Counted from the first letter of the stretch, positions 42,774 to 51,766 are shown. The stretch is DNA of 64,000 nt from JAUYQR01 sp963822435 (GCA_963822435.1 CAWGHN010000004.1:1223726-1287725), one strand, 5' to 3'. The notes: a model not told the origin generated them from the sequence alone. Numbers and translations: made by a program.

Positions 42774-43506
42774 CCGCTCGACGTTCCACTACCAATCCCG
42801 CCGCACCGATCAGGCTGCCGTGGCGAAACGGATCAGGGAGATCTGTGAAACGCGCGTGAGGTATGGCTACCGACGCGTTCATGTCCTCCTCGACCGCGAA
42901 GGCTGGGGCATGAACGTCAAGAAAGTCTATCGCATCTACAAGGAGTTGGGCATGCAGCTCAGGCACAAGACGCCCAAGCGGCGCGTGAAGGCGAAGCTTC
43001 GCGATGACCGAGCTGTCGCCGTCGGGCCGAACGATGTCTGGGCGATGGACTTCGTGCATGACCAGCTCGCTACCGGCAAGAAGTTGCGGGTTCTGACCGT
43101 CGTTGACACCTTCTCGCGCTACGTGCCCGTGCTTGACGTGCGCTACAGCTATCGCGGCGAGGACGTTGTTGCGACGCTCGACCGGGTTTGCCGCACGGCG
43201 GGCTACCCCAAGACGATCCGCGTCGATCAGGGCAGTGAGTTCGTCTCGCGCGACATGGATCTCTGGGCTTACCAGCGCGGGGTGGTCCTTGACTTCTCGC
43301 GCCCGGGCAAGCCGACCGACAACGCCTTCATCGAGGCCTTCAACGGCCGCTTCCGAGCCGAGTGCTTGAACCAGCACTGGTTCCTGACACTTGCGGACGC
43401 GGCCGAAAAGTTGGAGGCTTGGCGTAGATACTACAACGAAGAACGGCCACACGGCGCGATTGGCAACAAGGTCCCGATCAACGGAGCGACCCTAAGATTA
43501 CCCTAG
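42673..43506 (+). CDS. IS3-family transposase OrfB (element B)
   Basis: This 277-residue DDE transposase has an HTH_21-like region (RYGYRRVHVLLDREGWGMN) and catalytic residues in VWAMDFVHDQL, IRVDQGSEFVSRD and NAFIEAFNGRFRAECLN. The frame is complete. With orfA broken, the element is probably immobile unless helped in trans. Confidence 0.88.
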   Translation: MKDLKPGRLRELVRGMCSDWAVSIRQACGAIGFDRSTFHYQSRRTDQAAVAKRIREICETRVRYGYRRVHVLLDREGWGMNVKKVYRIYKELGMQLRHKTPKRRVKAKLRDDRAVAVGPNDVWAMDFVHDQLATGKKLRVLTVVDTFSRYVPVLDVRYSYRGEDVVATLDRVCRTAGYPKTIRVDQGSEFVSRDMDLWAYQRGVVLDFSRPGKPTDNAFIEAFNGRFRAECLNQHWFLTLADAAEKLEAWRRYYNEERPHGAIGNKVPINGATLRLP

Positions 43507-43575
43507 CGGTCGCTCCACTAACTCAAAACAGTTCCGTGCTGCTGACACCACCATACCCGAATATCAACGCACCTC

Positions 43576-43622
43576 GCGCCTCTCGTCCGCTCGGCTATCC
43601 GCCATCGGCAGACGAGAGGCGC
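43576..43622. repeat. 12-bp perfect inverted repeat
   Basis: GCGCCTCTCGTC and GACGAGAGGCGC are perfect arms around 23 bases. It lies between IS element B and the stop of the Met-tail secreted protein gene, and may serve as terminator for that gene on the minus strand. Confidence 0.5.
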
Positions 43623-43655
43623 AATAGGTACTCGGCAGCAGCATCGCCTTGTAGA

Positions 43656-43994
43656 TTACATCTCCATTTCGTCCATCATGCCGCCGTTGGAGGGCTCCAT
43701 GCTCATCATCATGTCGTTGTCGTCCGACCTGTTCGCTGCCGCCTGGCGTGCGAGTTCGCGCGCGAGTTCGCGGGATTTTTCACTGACCGGAACGCGGTTC
43801 AGCTGCTTGAGGTAGAACTGCTCGGTCTCGACATTGTTGTCCTGGCGGGCTTCCTGGATGATGACCAGTTCGGACAGGGAATATTCACCGGCCGGTAGGC
43901 CGAGGATGGCAGCCTGCATGTCGGCGCCGGGCGAAGCCTGGACCGACTGGGCGATGGACAGCGTTGCAATTGCAGCGAGGATAATCTTTTTCAT
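43656..43994 (-). CDS. Small secreted protein with methionine-rich tail
   Basis: This 112-residue protein has a signal peptide (MKKIILAAIATLSIAQSVQA), an amphipathic middle (LARELARQAAANR) and a C-terminal tail dense in Met and acidic residues (DDNDMMMSMEP and GGMMDEMEM). A GGAG site precedes the ATG. No family is recognised. The tail could bind copper or act as an oxidant sink like the Met-rich peptide at 33334; both are inference. Confidence 0.65.
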   Translation of the reverse strand: MKKIILAAIATLSIAQSVQASPGADMQAAILGLPAGEYSLSELVIIQEARQDNNVETEQFYLKQLNRVPVSEKSRELARELARQAAANRSDDNDMMMSMEPSNGGMMDEMEM

Positions 43995-44712
43995 AGTCGT
44001 CTCCGAATTTTTCTTAGCCGGAATGGCCAGATGTACAAGATACGCTGCGCGCAGGTCGGAGTTTCATGATCGCACCTTTTTTCCGTAAACGCTTTTGTGA
44101 GCTTTTCGTCATTGCCTCGGTTTTTCACCGGTCTGCCGAAGCAGGATCCTGATGAATATGACGTTGTCACCCTGTCATTAATCCAGTTTGAGAGAGACTC
44201 TGGCCCAACCGAAAGGACCGCTTTATAGCGGGGGATAGCCGATCCGCACCCTATCAACACCCTAAGGTTTCCTCAGTGCAGGAAAGGCCCGATCCGCAAT
44301 GCCGGATAACAGATCCGTTCCGTTATCAGGGAAAGCGGAGAGTTCTATCAAGTCAGATCTGGACGATTAGCGAAATCAATGGCTTAGGCGAAAATAGCGC
44401 CTAAACTAGGCCGAAATAGAACCAAAACCGCCCCCTCGCTATGCGCCCACAGCATGGCTCAGCGCCACTTTTCGGAGAAATCCCGCGCCGTTTTCCGTCA
44501 TTGAGGAAAAGCCAAGCCGCCGGGACCCCGCATTGCCGAACCACCGCCCCTGCCTCTTTCCAGCATCCTGGAAAGCGACAAGCCGCCGATCGGCCCTCTG
44601 CAAGGCTCGAGAACAGGGGCCGATCAGAACGGTCACCAGCGTGGAACATATTCCCTCTCTGAGGGTTGCCTTTTACGCCCCGATTTGGGGCGCCTCAACA
44701 GGAAACCCCAAC
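43995..44712. other. Gap upstream of the broken Met-rich gene
   Basis: No gene is supported. Open frames on both strands lack ribosome sites and domains. A hairpin (CTTTCCAG-CATC-CTGGAAAG near 44560) is present. The region should contain promoters for the two divergent Met-rich genes. Confidence 0.45.
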
Positions 44713-44765
44713 ATGAAACTCATTTTTGCCGCAGCTTTCGCGTTGCTCGCTGCACCGGTTTTTGC

Positions 44766-45857
44766 CTAGGACCCAACCACCATGACTTGTAAGGACATGA
44801 TGGCGATGGACGCCGCGGGTATGGCCGCCGCGGGTACCGCCATGAAAGGCGCCATGATCGATGACGCAAAAGTCTCTGCCATGGCCGATGCCGATGTCTC
44901 AAAGATGGCCAGCGACGCCTGCACCGCCAACCCCGACGGTACTGTGATTGACCTTCCCCCCGGTCGTCCCTCGTTCATAGCGAGAAGTCCTTGGGGTTGA
45001 TAGTGGTCGGTTTCGGGTTGGGCAAGCGCGCCGGGCGCGGAGCCCTCAGATTGCTCAAGCGCCCGGCGCGCGTCGGACGGGGTCTTGTTGCCCAGCGAGG
45101 AATGGGGCCTGACGTTGTTGTAGTCGTAGCGCCAGAGGGCCAGCGTGCGGCGGGCATCGGCCAAGCTGTCGAAGATCTCCTCGTTCAGGCATTCGTCGCG
45201 CAGGCTACCATTGAAGCTTTCGATGTAGCCGTTCTGCTGCGGCTTGCCCGGATCGATGTAATGCCACTCGACCTTGTTGTCGTTCGCCCACTTCAGGATG
45301 GCCTTGCTGGTGAACTCGGTGCCATTGTCAGAGACGATGCAAGCTGGTTTGCCGTAGATCCTGACCAGCGCATCGAGTTCCCGCGCCACTCTGGCCCCCG
45401 AGATGCTGGTGTCGGCGATCAGCGCCAGGTTCTCGCGGCAGCAATCGTCGTTCACAGCGAGGATGCGGAACTTGCGGCAGGCCCCGAACGTGTCGGACAG
45501 GAAGTCCAGGGACCAACGCTGGTTCGGCCGCAGCGGCACTGGCATCGGGGATCGGCTGCCGCGCGCCCGTTTGCGGCCACGGCGGCGGCGCACCGACAGG
45601 CCCTCTTCCCGGTAGATGCGATAGAGCTTCTTCTCGTTCATGATCATGCCCTTGCGCTCCAGCAGGATGCCCACACGCCGGTAGCCGAAGCGACGGCGCT
45701 TCTCGGCGATCTTGTGCATCTCCTCACGGATTTCCGGGTTATCGGGCGGCCTCTCACGCCGCACCGTCTTCGGATCGACACCGATCAGGACGCAGGCCCG
45801 GCTTTGAGAGATCGGATGATCCTTCAGCGCCCGCAGGACTGCCTCCCGCCGTTGCAT
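44766..45857 (-). CDS. IS3-family transposase OrfB (element C)
   Basis: DDE transposase with catalytic residues in RWSLDFLSDTFGACR, ACIVSDNGTEFTS and NGYIESFNGSLRDECLNEE. It is expressed by -1 frameshifting at GGGAAAG near 45880 after orfA; an ATG in frame lies at 45857. Unusually, the frame has no stop inside the element. It reads through the inverted repeat and antisense to the broken Met-rich gene until 44766. In relatives the frame closes near the sequence NPKDFSL, which is in another frame here. Confidence 0.85.
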   Translation of the reverse strand: MQRREAVLRALKDHPISQSRACVLIGVDPKTVRRERPPDNPEIREEMHKIAEKRRRFGYRRVGILLERKGMIMNEKKLYRIYREEGLSVRRRRGRKRARGSRSPMPVPLRPNQRWSLDFLSDTFGACRKFRILAVNDDCCRENLALIADTSISGARVARELDALVRIYGKPACIVSDNGTEFTSKAILKWANDNKVEWHYIDPGKPQQNGYIESFNGSLRDECLNEEIFDSLADARRTLALWRYDYNNVRPHSSLGNKTPSDARRALEQSEGSAPGALAQPETDHYQPQGLLAMNEGRPGGRSITVPSGLAVQASLAIFETSASAMAETFASSIMAPFMAVPAAAIPAASIAIMSLQVMVVGS

Positions 45858-46197
45858 CGGTGTCGTCAGGGCTTTCCCAAGAGATCCTTGAGCACGACGT
45901 TGTCCAGCATCGCATCCGCAAGCAGGCGCTTTAGCTTCGCATTCTCGTCCTCGAGCTGCTTCAGCCGCTTGGCGTCGGACAGGTCCATCCCGCCATACTT
46001 GGCCTTCAGCTTGTAGAACGTCGCAGGGCTCAGCCCGTGCTTTCGGCAGAGCTCGGAGGTCGGCAAACCAGCCTCCTGCTCCTTGATCATCCCGATGATT
46101 TGCGCCTCGGTGAAACGGCTTTTCCTCATGTCGTCTGCTCCTTCTCAGGTTGGGCAAACTCTACATCACGGCGAGGGAACTTCCGGGGGGAAGGTCA
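44949..46197 (-). mobile_element. IS3-family insertion sequence C with 4-bp target duplication
   Basis: The 15-bp perfect inverted repeats TGACCTTCCCCCCGG and CCGGGGGGAAGGTCA bound a 1249-bp element. TGAT flanks it on both sides (44945-44948 and 46198-46201), showing a direct insertion. Confidence 0.95.
45866..46129 (-). CDS. IS3-family transposase OrfA (element C)
   Basis: This 87-residue HTH protein (FTEAQIIGMIKEQEAGLPTS and CRKHGLSPATFYKLKAKYGG) has a coiled C-terminal part (KQLEDENAKLKRLLADAML). It ends at the slippery GGGAAAG used to enter orfB. Confidence 0.92.
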   Translation of the reverse strand: MRKSRFTEAQIIGMIKEQEAGLPTSELCRKHGLSPATFYKLKAKYGGMDLSDAKRLKQLEDENAKLKRLLADAMLDNVVLKDLLGKP

Positions 46198-46495
46198 TGA
46201 TGGATGCCATGCACGTGTCCATGATGAGCACCATGACCTGCAAGGACATGATGGCCATGGTCGAGGCCGAAATGATGAAGGCTGGAACGGGCATGAAAAT
46301 GGCGATGAAGGACGACGCGAAAATCGGCGCAATGGCCGATGCGGATGTGGCCAAGATGGCCGGCGACGTCTGCATCGGCCATCCCGACGCGACAGTCATG
46401 GACGCTATGAAGATGTAAAAACAGGGCGTCCGGCATCTGGGCGCCCGTTCTCATTTCTGGGGTGGGGCTTAAGGCCATGGCGGGCAGTTACCCAT

Positions 46496-46748
46496 TTCTG
46501 CAGAAAACATCGGCCCGAACATATGCCACCAGAACCGGACAGTCTCTTGGCAGATATCGATGCCCCGCCCGTGGAGCCGGTCTTCGACGTTACGGAGCGA
46601 CAGGGGGAACCGGATGTACATCATCACGGCCAGGCGAATGATCTCGGGGCTGGTCTTGAAGTATAGGAAAGGGGGAGCGCTCGGTCATCTCGCAAGGCTA
46701 GGCAACCGCCCCATCCTGTTGAAGAATTTCACTCTGACAAAGCCACCG
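46496..46748 (-). mobile_element. IS6-family remnant (transposase N-terminus and right end)
   Basis: This matches the first 60-70 codons of the IS6 transposase at 35462 (SPFLYFKTSPEIIRLAVM, then YIRFPLSLRNVEDRLHGRG) plus its upstream end, with an end repeat containing TGTCAGA. The rest of the element is gone. Confidence 0.8.
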
Positions 46749-46766
46749 TGGCAGGTCAATCGCTGA

Positions 46767-46796
46767 AAATAGCCGGCCCCTTGGGGGCGGCTATTT
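46767..46796 (-). terminator. Hairpin downstream of the cysteine hydrolase gene
   Basis: AAATAGCC-G-GCCCC pairs with GGGGC-GGCTATTT across a 3-base loop with one bulge. On the minus strand it ends in TTTTC, about 75 bases after the hydrolase stop. Confidence 0.65.
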
Positions 46797-46868
46797 CCGT
46801 TCATATTCAGAAGCCTGGCGTCGATAATCATTGCAAGACCGTCTACAGATCCCAGCTTCGGTATGCGA

Positions 46869-47495
46869 CTACTGCTTAGTAAGTTCGGAAACGAGCGTGT
46901 CAGTGGTTACCGTTCGGCAATATCCCTTAAAGGCAGAGAGGGCCGTCGTGTGGCGTTCGGGAGCGTGGGTTGCGCAGGCATCGGAGACACAGACGGGATA
47001 GAATCCGCGATCGGCTGCATCGCGCACCGTATGGTCGACACATTGATCGGTAAGAAAACCGGTCACCACCAAAGTGTCGATGCCGATATTGCGCAGGATG
47101 TATTCGATGTTCGTCGAATTGAACACGCCGGACGACGTCTTCGGAATGATGATCTCGTCGCCCGAGGGGGCTACGGCGTCGAGCACTTTCGCGTCCCACG
47201 AGCCCTTTGCGATGAAGAATTTGGACAGCTTGTAATCGAGGCTCCTGTCGCGCCCGTCTTCGGTCAGGTTCTCCATGACGGTATACATCACTTCTCCCCC
47301 CGCCGCGCGAAAGGCGTGCAGAAGTTTCTGCAGGTTTGGAATGACCGTTTCGCGCAAGGTGGCGTCGAAATAGGGGTGGCGTTCGGCCACCTGCGGGTTC
47401 CAGACAAAGTTCTGCGTATCGATCAGCAACAGACAGGTGCGCTTCGGATCGAAAGGACGATCACGGGTCAGGGTGCTGTCATCTTGTCTTTGCAT
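46869..47495 (-). CDS. Isochorismatase-family cysteine hydrolase (cluster, left copy)
   Basis: This 208-residue hydrolase has Asp in LLIDTQNFVWNP, Lys in IIPKTSSGVFNSTN and Cys in GFLTDQCVDHTVRDAADRG, the complete triad. The start at 47495 has a GGAG site; a longer in-frame start at 47546 would overlap the amidase stop. Its closest visible relative is the hydrolase at 58257 (shared ENLT-DGRDRSLDY and TNI-YLLR motifs). It is last in the long minus-strand operon. Confidence 0.85.
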   Translation of the reverse strand: MQRQDDSTLTRDRPFDPKRTCLLLIDTQNFVWNPQVAERHPYFDATLRETVIPNLQKLLHAFRAAGGEVMYTVMENLTEDGRDRSLDYKLSKFFIAKGSWDAKVLDAVAPSGDEIIIPKTSSGVFNSTNIEYILRNIGIDTLVVTGFLTDQCVDHTVRDAADRGFYPVCVSDACATHAPERHTTALSAFKGYCRTVTTDTLVSELTKQ

Positions 47496-47518
47496 CGGTT
47501 TCTCCAAGTCTGTCGGGG

Positions 47519-48886
47519 TCAATCGGGTCGATGTGGCGGGGTCCATGATCCGGAACGGTCAAGCGTCCGTTCCAGCCTTCGGGCGATGGCGATAAGCCGC
47601 GCTTCGGTATTCGGGGGTCCGATCAGTTGCAGACCGACCGGCATTCCCACTGCATCCAGCCCTGCCGGGATCGTGACCGCGCAAAGGCCAAGGAAGCTGA
47701 CGACACAGGTATTCCGCAGGATGAGAAGGTTCAGCTTTGCGTAAATGTCAGGATCGTCGAGCAGCGCCACCGGCGGAGGTGTCAGAGGCACGGTCGGACA
47801 GACCAAGGCATCGAAAGGAGCAAGGGCCGGCGTTGCCTCAGCCGAAAGCGTGGCATAGCGGGACTTGATGCGAAGATAGTCGGCTGCTGTCAGGGCCGAT
47901 CCGTCGTGCATCCTGCGGCGCACGCGCGGATCGAGAGTGTCAAGCCAATCGGGCAAGTCCTTCGACAGGAAGGCAAAAAGCTCGGCCGAGACGATGCCGC
48001 CCTGCCGGTAGATGTCGAAAACCTCCTGCGCTCCGGTCAAACCGGCGTCGGTCAACTGGGCGCCGTCCCGTTCCAATGCCCGCAGCGCCGTTTGCACGCA
48101 TTCGGCCACGCCGGGCGATGTCTCTGACCAGAAGAACCCGTCAGCAACGCCCAGCCTGAGAGGCGCGTCGAAACTGTCAGGCACAGGCGCGCCGTCGATG
48201 GCCGTAAAGGCGAAAGCAGCGTCAATCGCGCTTCGGCACAGAATGCCGGGTGAGTCGAAGCTGGGGCTGAGCGGCACGATCCCTTGGGTCGACCAGCGCC
48301 CGTGGGTCGTCTTCAACCCGACCGTTCCTGTCAGGCTTGCGGGAATACGGACCGAACCACCCGTGTCAGTGCCAAAGGCCACAAGGGCCGAGCCTTCGAC
48401 GACCGACACCCCTGCCCCGCTGCTCGATCCGCCGGGAGCGCGGTGGGTCACGCGGTCGCGCGGGTTAACGGGAACGGGGTGGTGGCGGCTTGTTCCCAAT
48501 CCGCCGAAGGCGAATTCCACGGTATGGGTCTTTCCCGTGATCACGCAGAGCTGACGGCGCATTCGTGCAACCAGTTCGCCGTCGCTGGCCCAAGGTGCGG
48601 GCAAAGGTCTGGGACTTCCGGCATAAGTGGGCAGCCCGGACACGCCGTAAAGGTCTTTGAACGAGACAGGTATCCCTTGCAGCCCGCCAAGGTCGGCACC
48701 CGCCTGCATCGCCGCATCCGCCGCGTCGGCCTGCCTTCGGGCAAAGTCGGGCGCCCATGTGACATAGGCGGCAAGGCCCGCGTCGTGACGGGACAGGGCG
48801 ACTTCGGTCAACTCACGCGCCGTCACGCGCCCCTCGCGCAGATCCCGCACGATGCGCGGCAGGCTGTCGGCAGGCAAGTGCGCCAT
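47519..48886 (-). CDS. Amidase-signature family hydrolase
   Basis: This 455-residue amidase has the Ser-cisSer-Lys triad in PVSFKDLYGVSG, APGGSSSGAGVSV and GTDTGGSVRIPASLTG. No C-terminal allophanate domain is present, so it differs from the AtzF-like enzyme at 21017. The substrate is probably an amide intermediate of the cluster. It lies three bases after the RraA-like gene. Confidence 0.9.
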   Translation of the reverse strand: MAHLPADSLPRIVRDLREGRVTARELTEVALSRHDAGLAAYVTWAPDFARRQADAADAAMQAGADLGGLQGIPVSFKDLYGVSGLPTYAGSPRPLPAPWASDGELVARMRRQLCVITGKTHTVEFAFGGLGTSRHHPVPVNPRDRVTHRAPGGSSSGAGVSVVEGSALVAFGTDTGGSVRIPASLTGTVGLKTTHGRWSTQGIVPLSPSFDSPGILCRSAIDAAFAFTAIDGAPVPDSFDAPLRLGVADGFFWSETSPGVAECVQTALRALERDGAQLTDAGLTGAQEVFDIYRQGGIVSAELFAFLSKDLPDWLDTLDPRVRRRMHDGSALTAADYLRIKSRYATLSAEATPALAPFDALVCPTVPLTPPPVALLDDPDIYAKLNLLILRNTCVVSFLGLCAVTIPAGLDAVGMPVGLQLIGPPNTEARLIAIARRLERTLDRSGSWTPPHRPD

Positions 48887-48889
48887 CGG

Positions 48890-49663
48890 TCAATCCTTTC
48901 CGGCAAGGGCGGCGCGGATCGTCGCCGGATCGGGTGGCTTGCCGCTGGCCTGATAGGCGCGAAGGGCCGGAGCCAACGCTTCGGGTAGCGGGAACACTTC
49001 GGTCAGCGCAAACCCCAGCGTCAACAGGATTTGCGAAAACGCATCCTTCGCCATCGCGGCATCCGCATGCGACAAAAGAAGCAGGACAAGAGCGGGCGGC
49101 AGAAACAGCACGCCATCACGGTCGGCAAGGACCCAATCGTCGGGGAGGACGGTCACGCCTGCAAAGCGGATGGGACGGTCACAAGCGAAGGGCAGAAGGG
49201 AGCTGTGGGCGGCCATCGGGGCGGTGCCCCTCGCCAGGACCGGCAGACCTGATGCTGCAAGACCGTCGAGGTCGCGCACGGCCCCGTCAACGACCGCCCC
49301 GTGCCCACCGCGCTCACGCGCCCGTGTGGCCAGCATATCGCCCAGAACCGCGCCTTCCATCAACCCGCCCGCACACAGCACCAGAACCTCGGCCGGACCC
49401 AGTGTGTCGATGATCGCAAAGTTCCGTGGCGGGCCCGGCCTGCGCAATTCGGCGCGCCCCGGCAGGAACTCGATCAGCCGAACCGGCCCTGCCATGCGGC
49501 TATCCGGCGTCATCGGGGAAAGACCCTTTGCGCTGCGCTCGGACAGCGAATGCTCTCGCAGAATGTCGCAAGCGATCGTCGTGGGGATCGCGGTCAAGAG
49601 ACGCGCGATGCGAACACGGTCCGCCGGATCGTCGAATGCGGAAAGAGAGAGTGCGTCGGTCAC
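48890..49663 (-). CDS. RraA-family protein (aldolase/demethylmenaquinone-methyltransferase-like fold)
   Basis: This 257-residue RraA-like protein contains GGLMEGAVLGDMLATRARER and GAVVDGAVRDLDGLAASGLP, the family core. Members include 4-hydroxy-4-methyl-2-oxoglutarate/oxaloacetate aldolases. The GTG start at 49663 overlaps the SDR stop (GTGA), which fixes the start well; the longer upstream frame is antisense noise. An aldolase or decarboxylase role on a keto acid is likely. Confidence 0.82.
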   Translation of the reverse strand: MTDALSLSAFDDPADRVRIARLLTAIPTTIACDILREHSLSERSAKGLSPMTPDSRMAGPVRLIEFLPGRAELRRPGPPRNFAIIDTLGPAEVLVLCAGGLMEGAVLGDMLATRARERGGHGAVVDGAVRDLDGLAASGLPVLARGTAPMAAHSSLLPFACDRPIRFAGVTVLPDDWVLADRDGVLFLPPALVLLLLSHADAAMAKDAFSQILLTLGFALTEVFPLPEALAPALRAYQASGKPPDPATIRAALAGKD

Positions 49664-50400
49664 ACCATTATATCCCCGCCATTGGGGTTGAAGGTCGCTC
49701 CCACGTAGAAGGCTGCCTCGGGTGTCGCGAGCAAAAGTGCGGTCGGTGCGATCTCTTCGATCCGACCTTGCCGCCCCACCACAAGCTCGCCCTGCTTCTT
49801 GGCCGCCCATTCCGGTGGAAGCCGCATATCGGTGTCGATCGGGCCGGGGCAGATGGCGTTGACCGCAATGCCGTCGCGCGTCACCTCATAGGCCAGCGAG
49901 CGGGTCAGCCCGATCACGCCCGCCTTGGCTGCGGCGTAGTGGGCCATGCCCTCGCCCCCTTTGTGGGCAAGTTGCGAACTGATGTTGATGATGCGCCCGT
50001 AACCCGCGGCACGCATGCTGGGCAAAACGGCGCGGGTGCAGAAGAACACGCTGCTCAGATTGATGCGCAGCATTTCGTCCCACAGCGCCGTCGGCATGGT
50101 TTCCAGCAACGAAACCGTGGCGATGCCCGCGTTGTTCACAAGGATATCGACCCCGCCAAGTTCGGCGATGGCTTGCTTCATCGCACCCTCGACATTGGCC
50201 TCGTCACCCACATCGACGGCAATCGCCACGCCCGTCCTGCCAAGCGCGCCGATCGCCGCAGCAACGGTCTGCGCACCCGCCAGATTGCGGTCGAGGATGG
50301 CCACATCCGCCCCTTCCTCGGCGTATAGCATTGCGATGCCGCGCCCGAGGCCGGTTGCCGCTCCTGTCACGATGGCCTTGCGCCCGTCGAGTTTACCCAT
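49660..50400 (-). CDS. Short-chain dehydrogenase/reductase
   Basis: This 246-residue classical SDR has the TGAATGLGRGIA cofactor loop, NNAGIA, a catalytic Ser in INISSQL and YAAAK. The ending GATFNPNGGDIMV is typical of 3-oxoacyl-ACP-reductase-like SDRs. It probably oxidises or reduces an alcohol or keto intermediate of the cluster. The start at 50400 is supported by an AGGAGC site. Confidence 0.9.
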   Translation of the reverse strand: MGKLDGRKAIVTGAATGLGRGIAMLYAEEGADVAILDRNLAGAQTVAAAIGALGRTGVAIAVDVGDEANVEGAMKQAIAELGGVDILVNNAGIATVSLLETMPTALWDEMLRINLSSVFFCTRAVLPSMRAAGYGRIINISSQLAHKGGEGMAHYAAAKAGVIGLTRSLAYEVTRDGIAVNAICPGPIDTDMRLPPEWAAKKQGELVVGRQGRIEEIAPTALLLATPEAAFYVGATFNPNGGDIMV

Positions 50401-50423
50401 CGCGCTGCTCCTGTGCGGTTCGT

Positions 50424-51740
50424 TCAGAATACTTCGGCATATCGCTTGCAGATTTCCTGCGGTGTCCAATCCCTGCTCAGCGCGAATTCGCCCCGCTTGT
50501 TGGCAAGATAGGCCGTCAACAGGCGAGGCGGCATGAAGGATTGCACTCTCGCATCGGCTTCGAGCGCGGCAATGGCCTCATCGGCGGAAGCGGGCAGGCG
50601 CTGGATATTGCGCGCCTTCCGTTCGCTCTCGGACATGGTCTCGGGGTCTTCCTCGACCGTGGGACTCGGGTCGGCCAGCTTTCCACGGATACCGGCAAGA
50701 CCGGCCCGCAGGATGACGGCGAGTTGCATATAGGGGTTTCCGGTCGCATCCGCTGCCCGGTATTCAAAGTTGAACTGCCGCGCGACTGACGCCGGATCGG
50801 TGCCGAAGGTGGGGCAAATTCTCAAGCCAGCCTCACGATCGCGCACCCCGACGTTCGACCAGATGCCTGTCCACGCGTGCGGCACCAGACGCAGGTAGGA
50901 TACCGGTGTCGGTGCGGTGAATGCACAAAGCGCCGGCATGTGGCGCACGATGCCCGACAGGAATTGCCCCGCAACCTCGCTCAAGTCAAAGGGGCGGGAG
51001 GGGTCACGGCTTACGGGTTTACCCGCTTGGTCCCACAGGCTGAAATGAATGTGCACGCCGCTGCCCAGACCATCGGCCTGCACGCGTGGCGAAAAGCTGA
51101 CGGTCTGGCCAAGCCGCCATGCCGTTGCGCGAGCAAGTTCGCGGATGATCATGGCCGTATCGCAAGCCGCGATAGGGTCTTGCGGTGGCACGGTCACCTC
51201 GAACTGGCCGGGAGCGAATTCGGCAAGGTAGCTGTCGACCTCGACCCCTGCGACAGCGAGCGCTGCAAGGTAGGTCTCGCCAAAGCGTCCGTGCCGCCTG
51301 ACCGCATCAAGCGTATAATTGTCGCCCGGCCGCGCATTTGCCCCGGTATAGATGAATTCATGTTCAAAGGTGGCGCGCAGCGTCAACCCCGTCTCGCGCA
51401 GCAATTCCTCTGCGGCATCTCGCAAGAGCGAACGGGGACAGCAATCCCACGCAGTGCCATCGGTGTTTTTCACATCGCAGAGATAGAACCGCTCTGCCGG
51501 AGTGCCGTCTCCGAAATCAACTTCGACCCCTGCCGCTTCGTCGGGCACAAGCATCACATCCCCATGCGCCCCCCATTCCCCGGGCGCGATGGTGCCGAGT
51601 GCCGTGAACATGATGTTGTTGGGTGTCCAGCCGATCCCGGATTTCAATCGCTTGTCGAGTTGCCGCGTCGGAAAGCCCTTTCCACGGACCTGCGCCGAGA
51701 AATCAGTATAACAAAACATCGTTATCGGGACTTGCTGCAT
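50424..51740 (-). CDS. Glutamine-synthetase-family ligase
   Basis: This 438-residue GS-superfamily protein has the catalytic beta-barrel segments EHEFIYTG, EFAPGQFEVTVPP, GSGVHIHFSLWD and FEYRAADATGNPYMQLAVIL. It is divergent from true nitrogen-assimilation GlnA and resembles gamma-glutamylamide or other glutamate-amine ligases. In this cluster it may attach glutamate to an amine substrate, later cleaved by the amidohydrolases. The start at 51740 is preferred over one ten codons upstream. Confidence 0.85.
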   Translation of the reverse strand: MQQVPITMFCYTDFSAQVRGKGFPTRQLDKRLKSGIGWTPNNIMFTALGTIAPGEWGAHGDVMLVPDEAAGVEVDFGDGTPAERFYLCDVKNTDGTAWDCCPRSLLRDAAEELLRETGLTLRATFEHEFIYTGANARPGDNYTLDAVRRHGRFGETYLAALAVAGVEVDSYLAEFAPGQFEVTVPPQDPIAACDTAMIIRELARATAWRLGQTVSFSPRVQADGLGSGVHIHFSLWDQAGKPVSRDPSRPFDLSEVAGQFLSGIVRHMPALCAFTAPTPVSYLRLVPHAWTGIWSNVGVRDREAGLRICPTFGTDPASVARQFNFEYRAADATGNPYMQLAVILRAGLAGIRGKLADPSPTVEEDPETMSESERKARNIQRLPASADEAIAALEADARVQSFMPPRLLTAYLANKRGEFALSRDWTPQEICKRYAEVF

Positions 51741-51766
51741 GGTCAGATCTCTACCGGAAAGGCGGG

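Larger units (their letters stand above)
42395..43506 (+). mobile_element. IS3-family insertion sequence B (ends not resolved)
   Basis: orfA- and orfB-like genes in the normal IS3 order are present, but matching terminal inverted repeats were not found, so the limits given are those of the genes. orfA is damaged near its start. Confidence 0.75.
44713..46418 (+). pseudogene. Tandem-duplicated Met-rich secreted protein, broken by a stop codon and an IS3 insertion
   Basis: The frame begins with a signal peptide (MKLIFAAAFALLAAPVFA), hits TAG at 44767-44769 exactly where the cleavage-site Gln codon would be (AFA-Q-D), then continues as a Met-rich domain (MTCKDMMAMDAAGM to DACTANPDGTV). It is then cut by an IS3 element at 44949-46197. 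Removing the element and one TGAT copy rejoins the frame perfectly to a second copy of the same domain (MTCKDMMAMVEAEMM to DVCIGHPDATVMDAMKM) ending at 46418. The ancestral protein would be 150 residues with two repeats of about 60. It is related in plan to the Met-rich peptide at 33334 (signal, Cys-start, Met-rich middle, AC-TANPD end). Confidence 0.85.

Noticed and set aside
44401..44649. 82-codon minus-strand frame upstream of the Met-rich pseudogene
   Set aside because: Cys/Arg/Gly-rich, with an equally open frame opposite; no ribosome site or domain.
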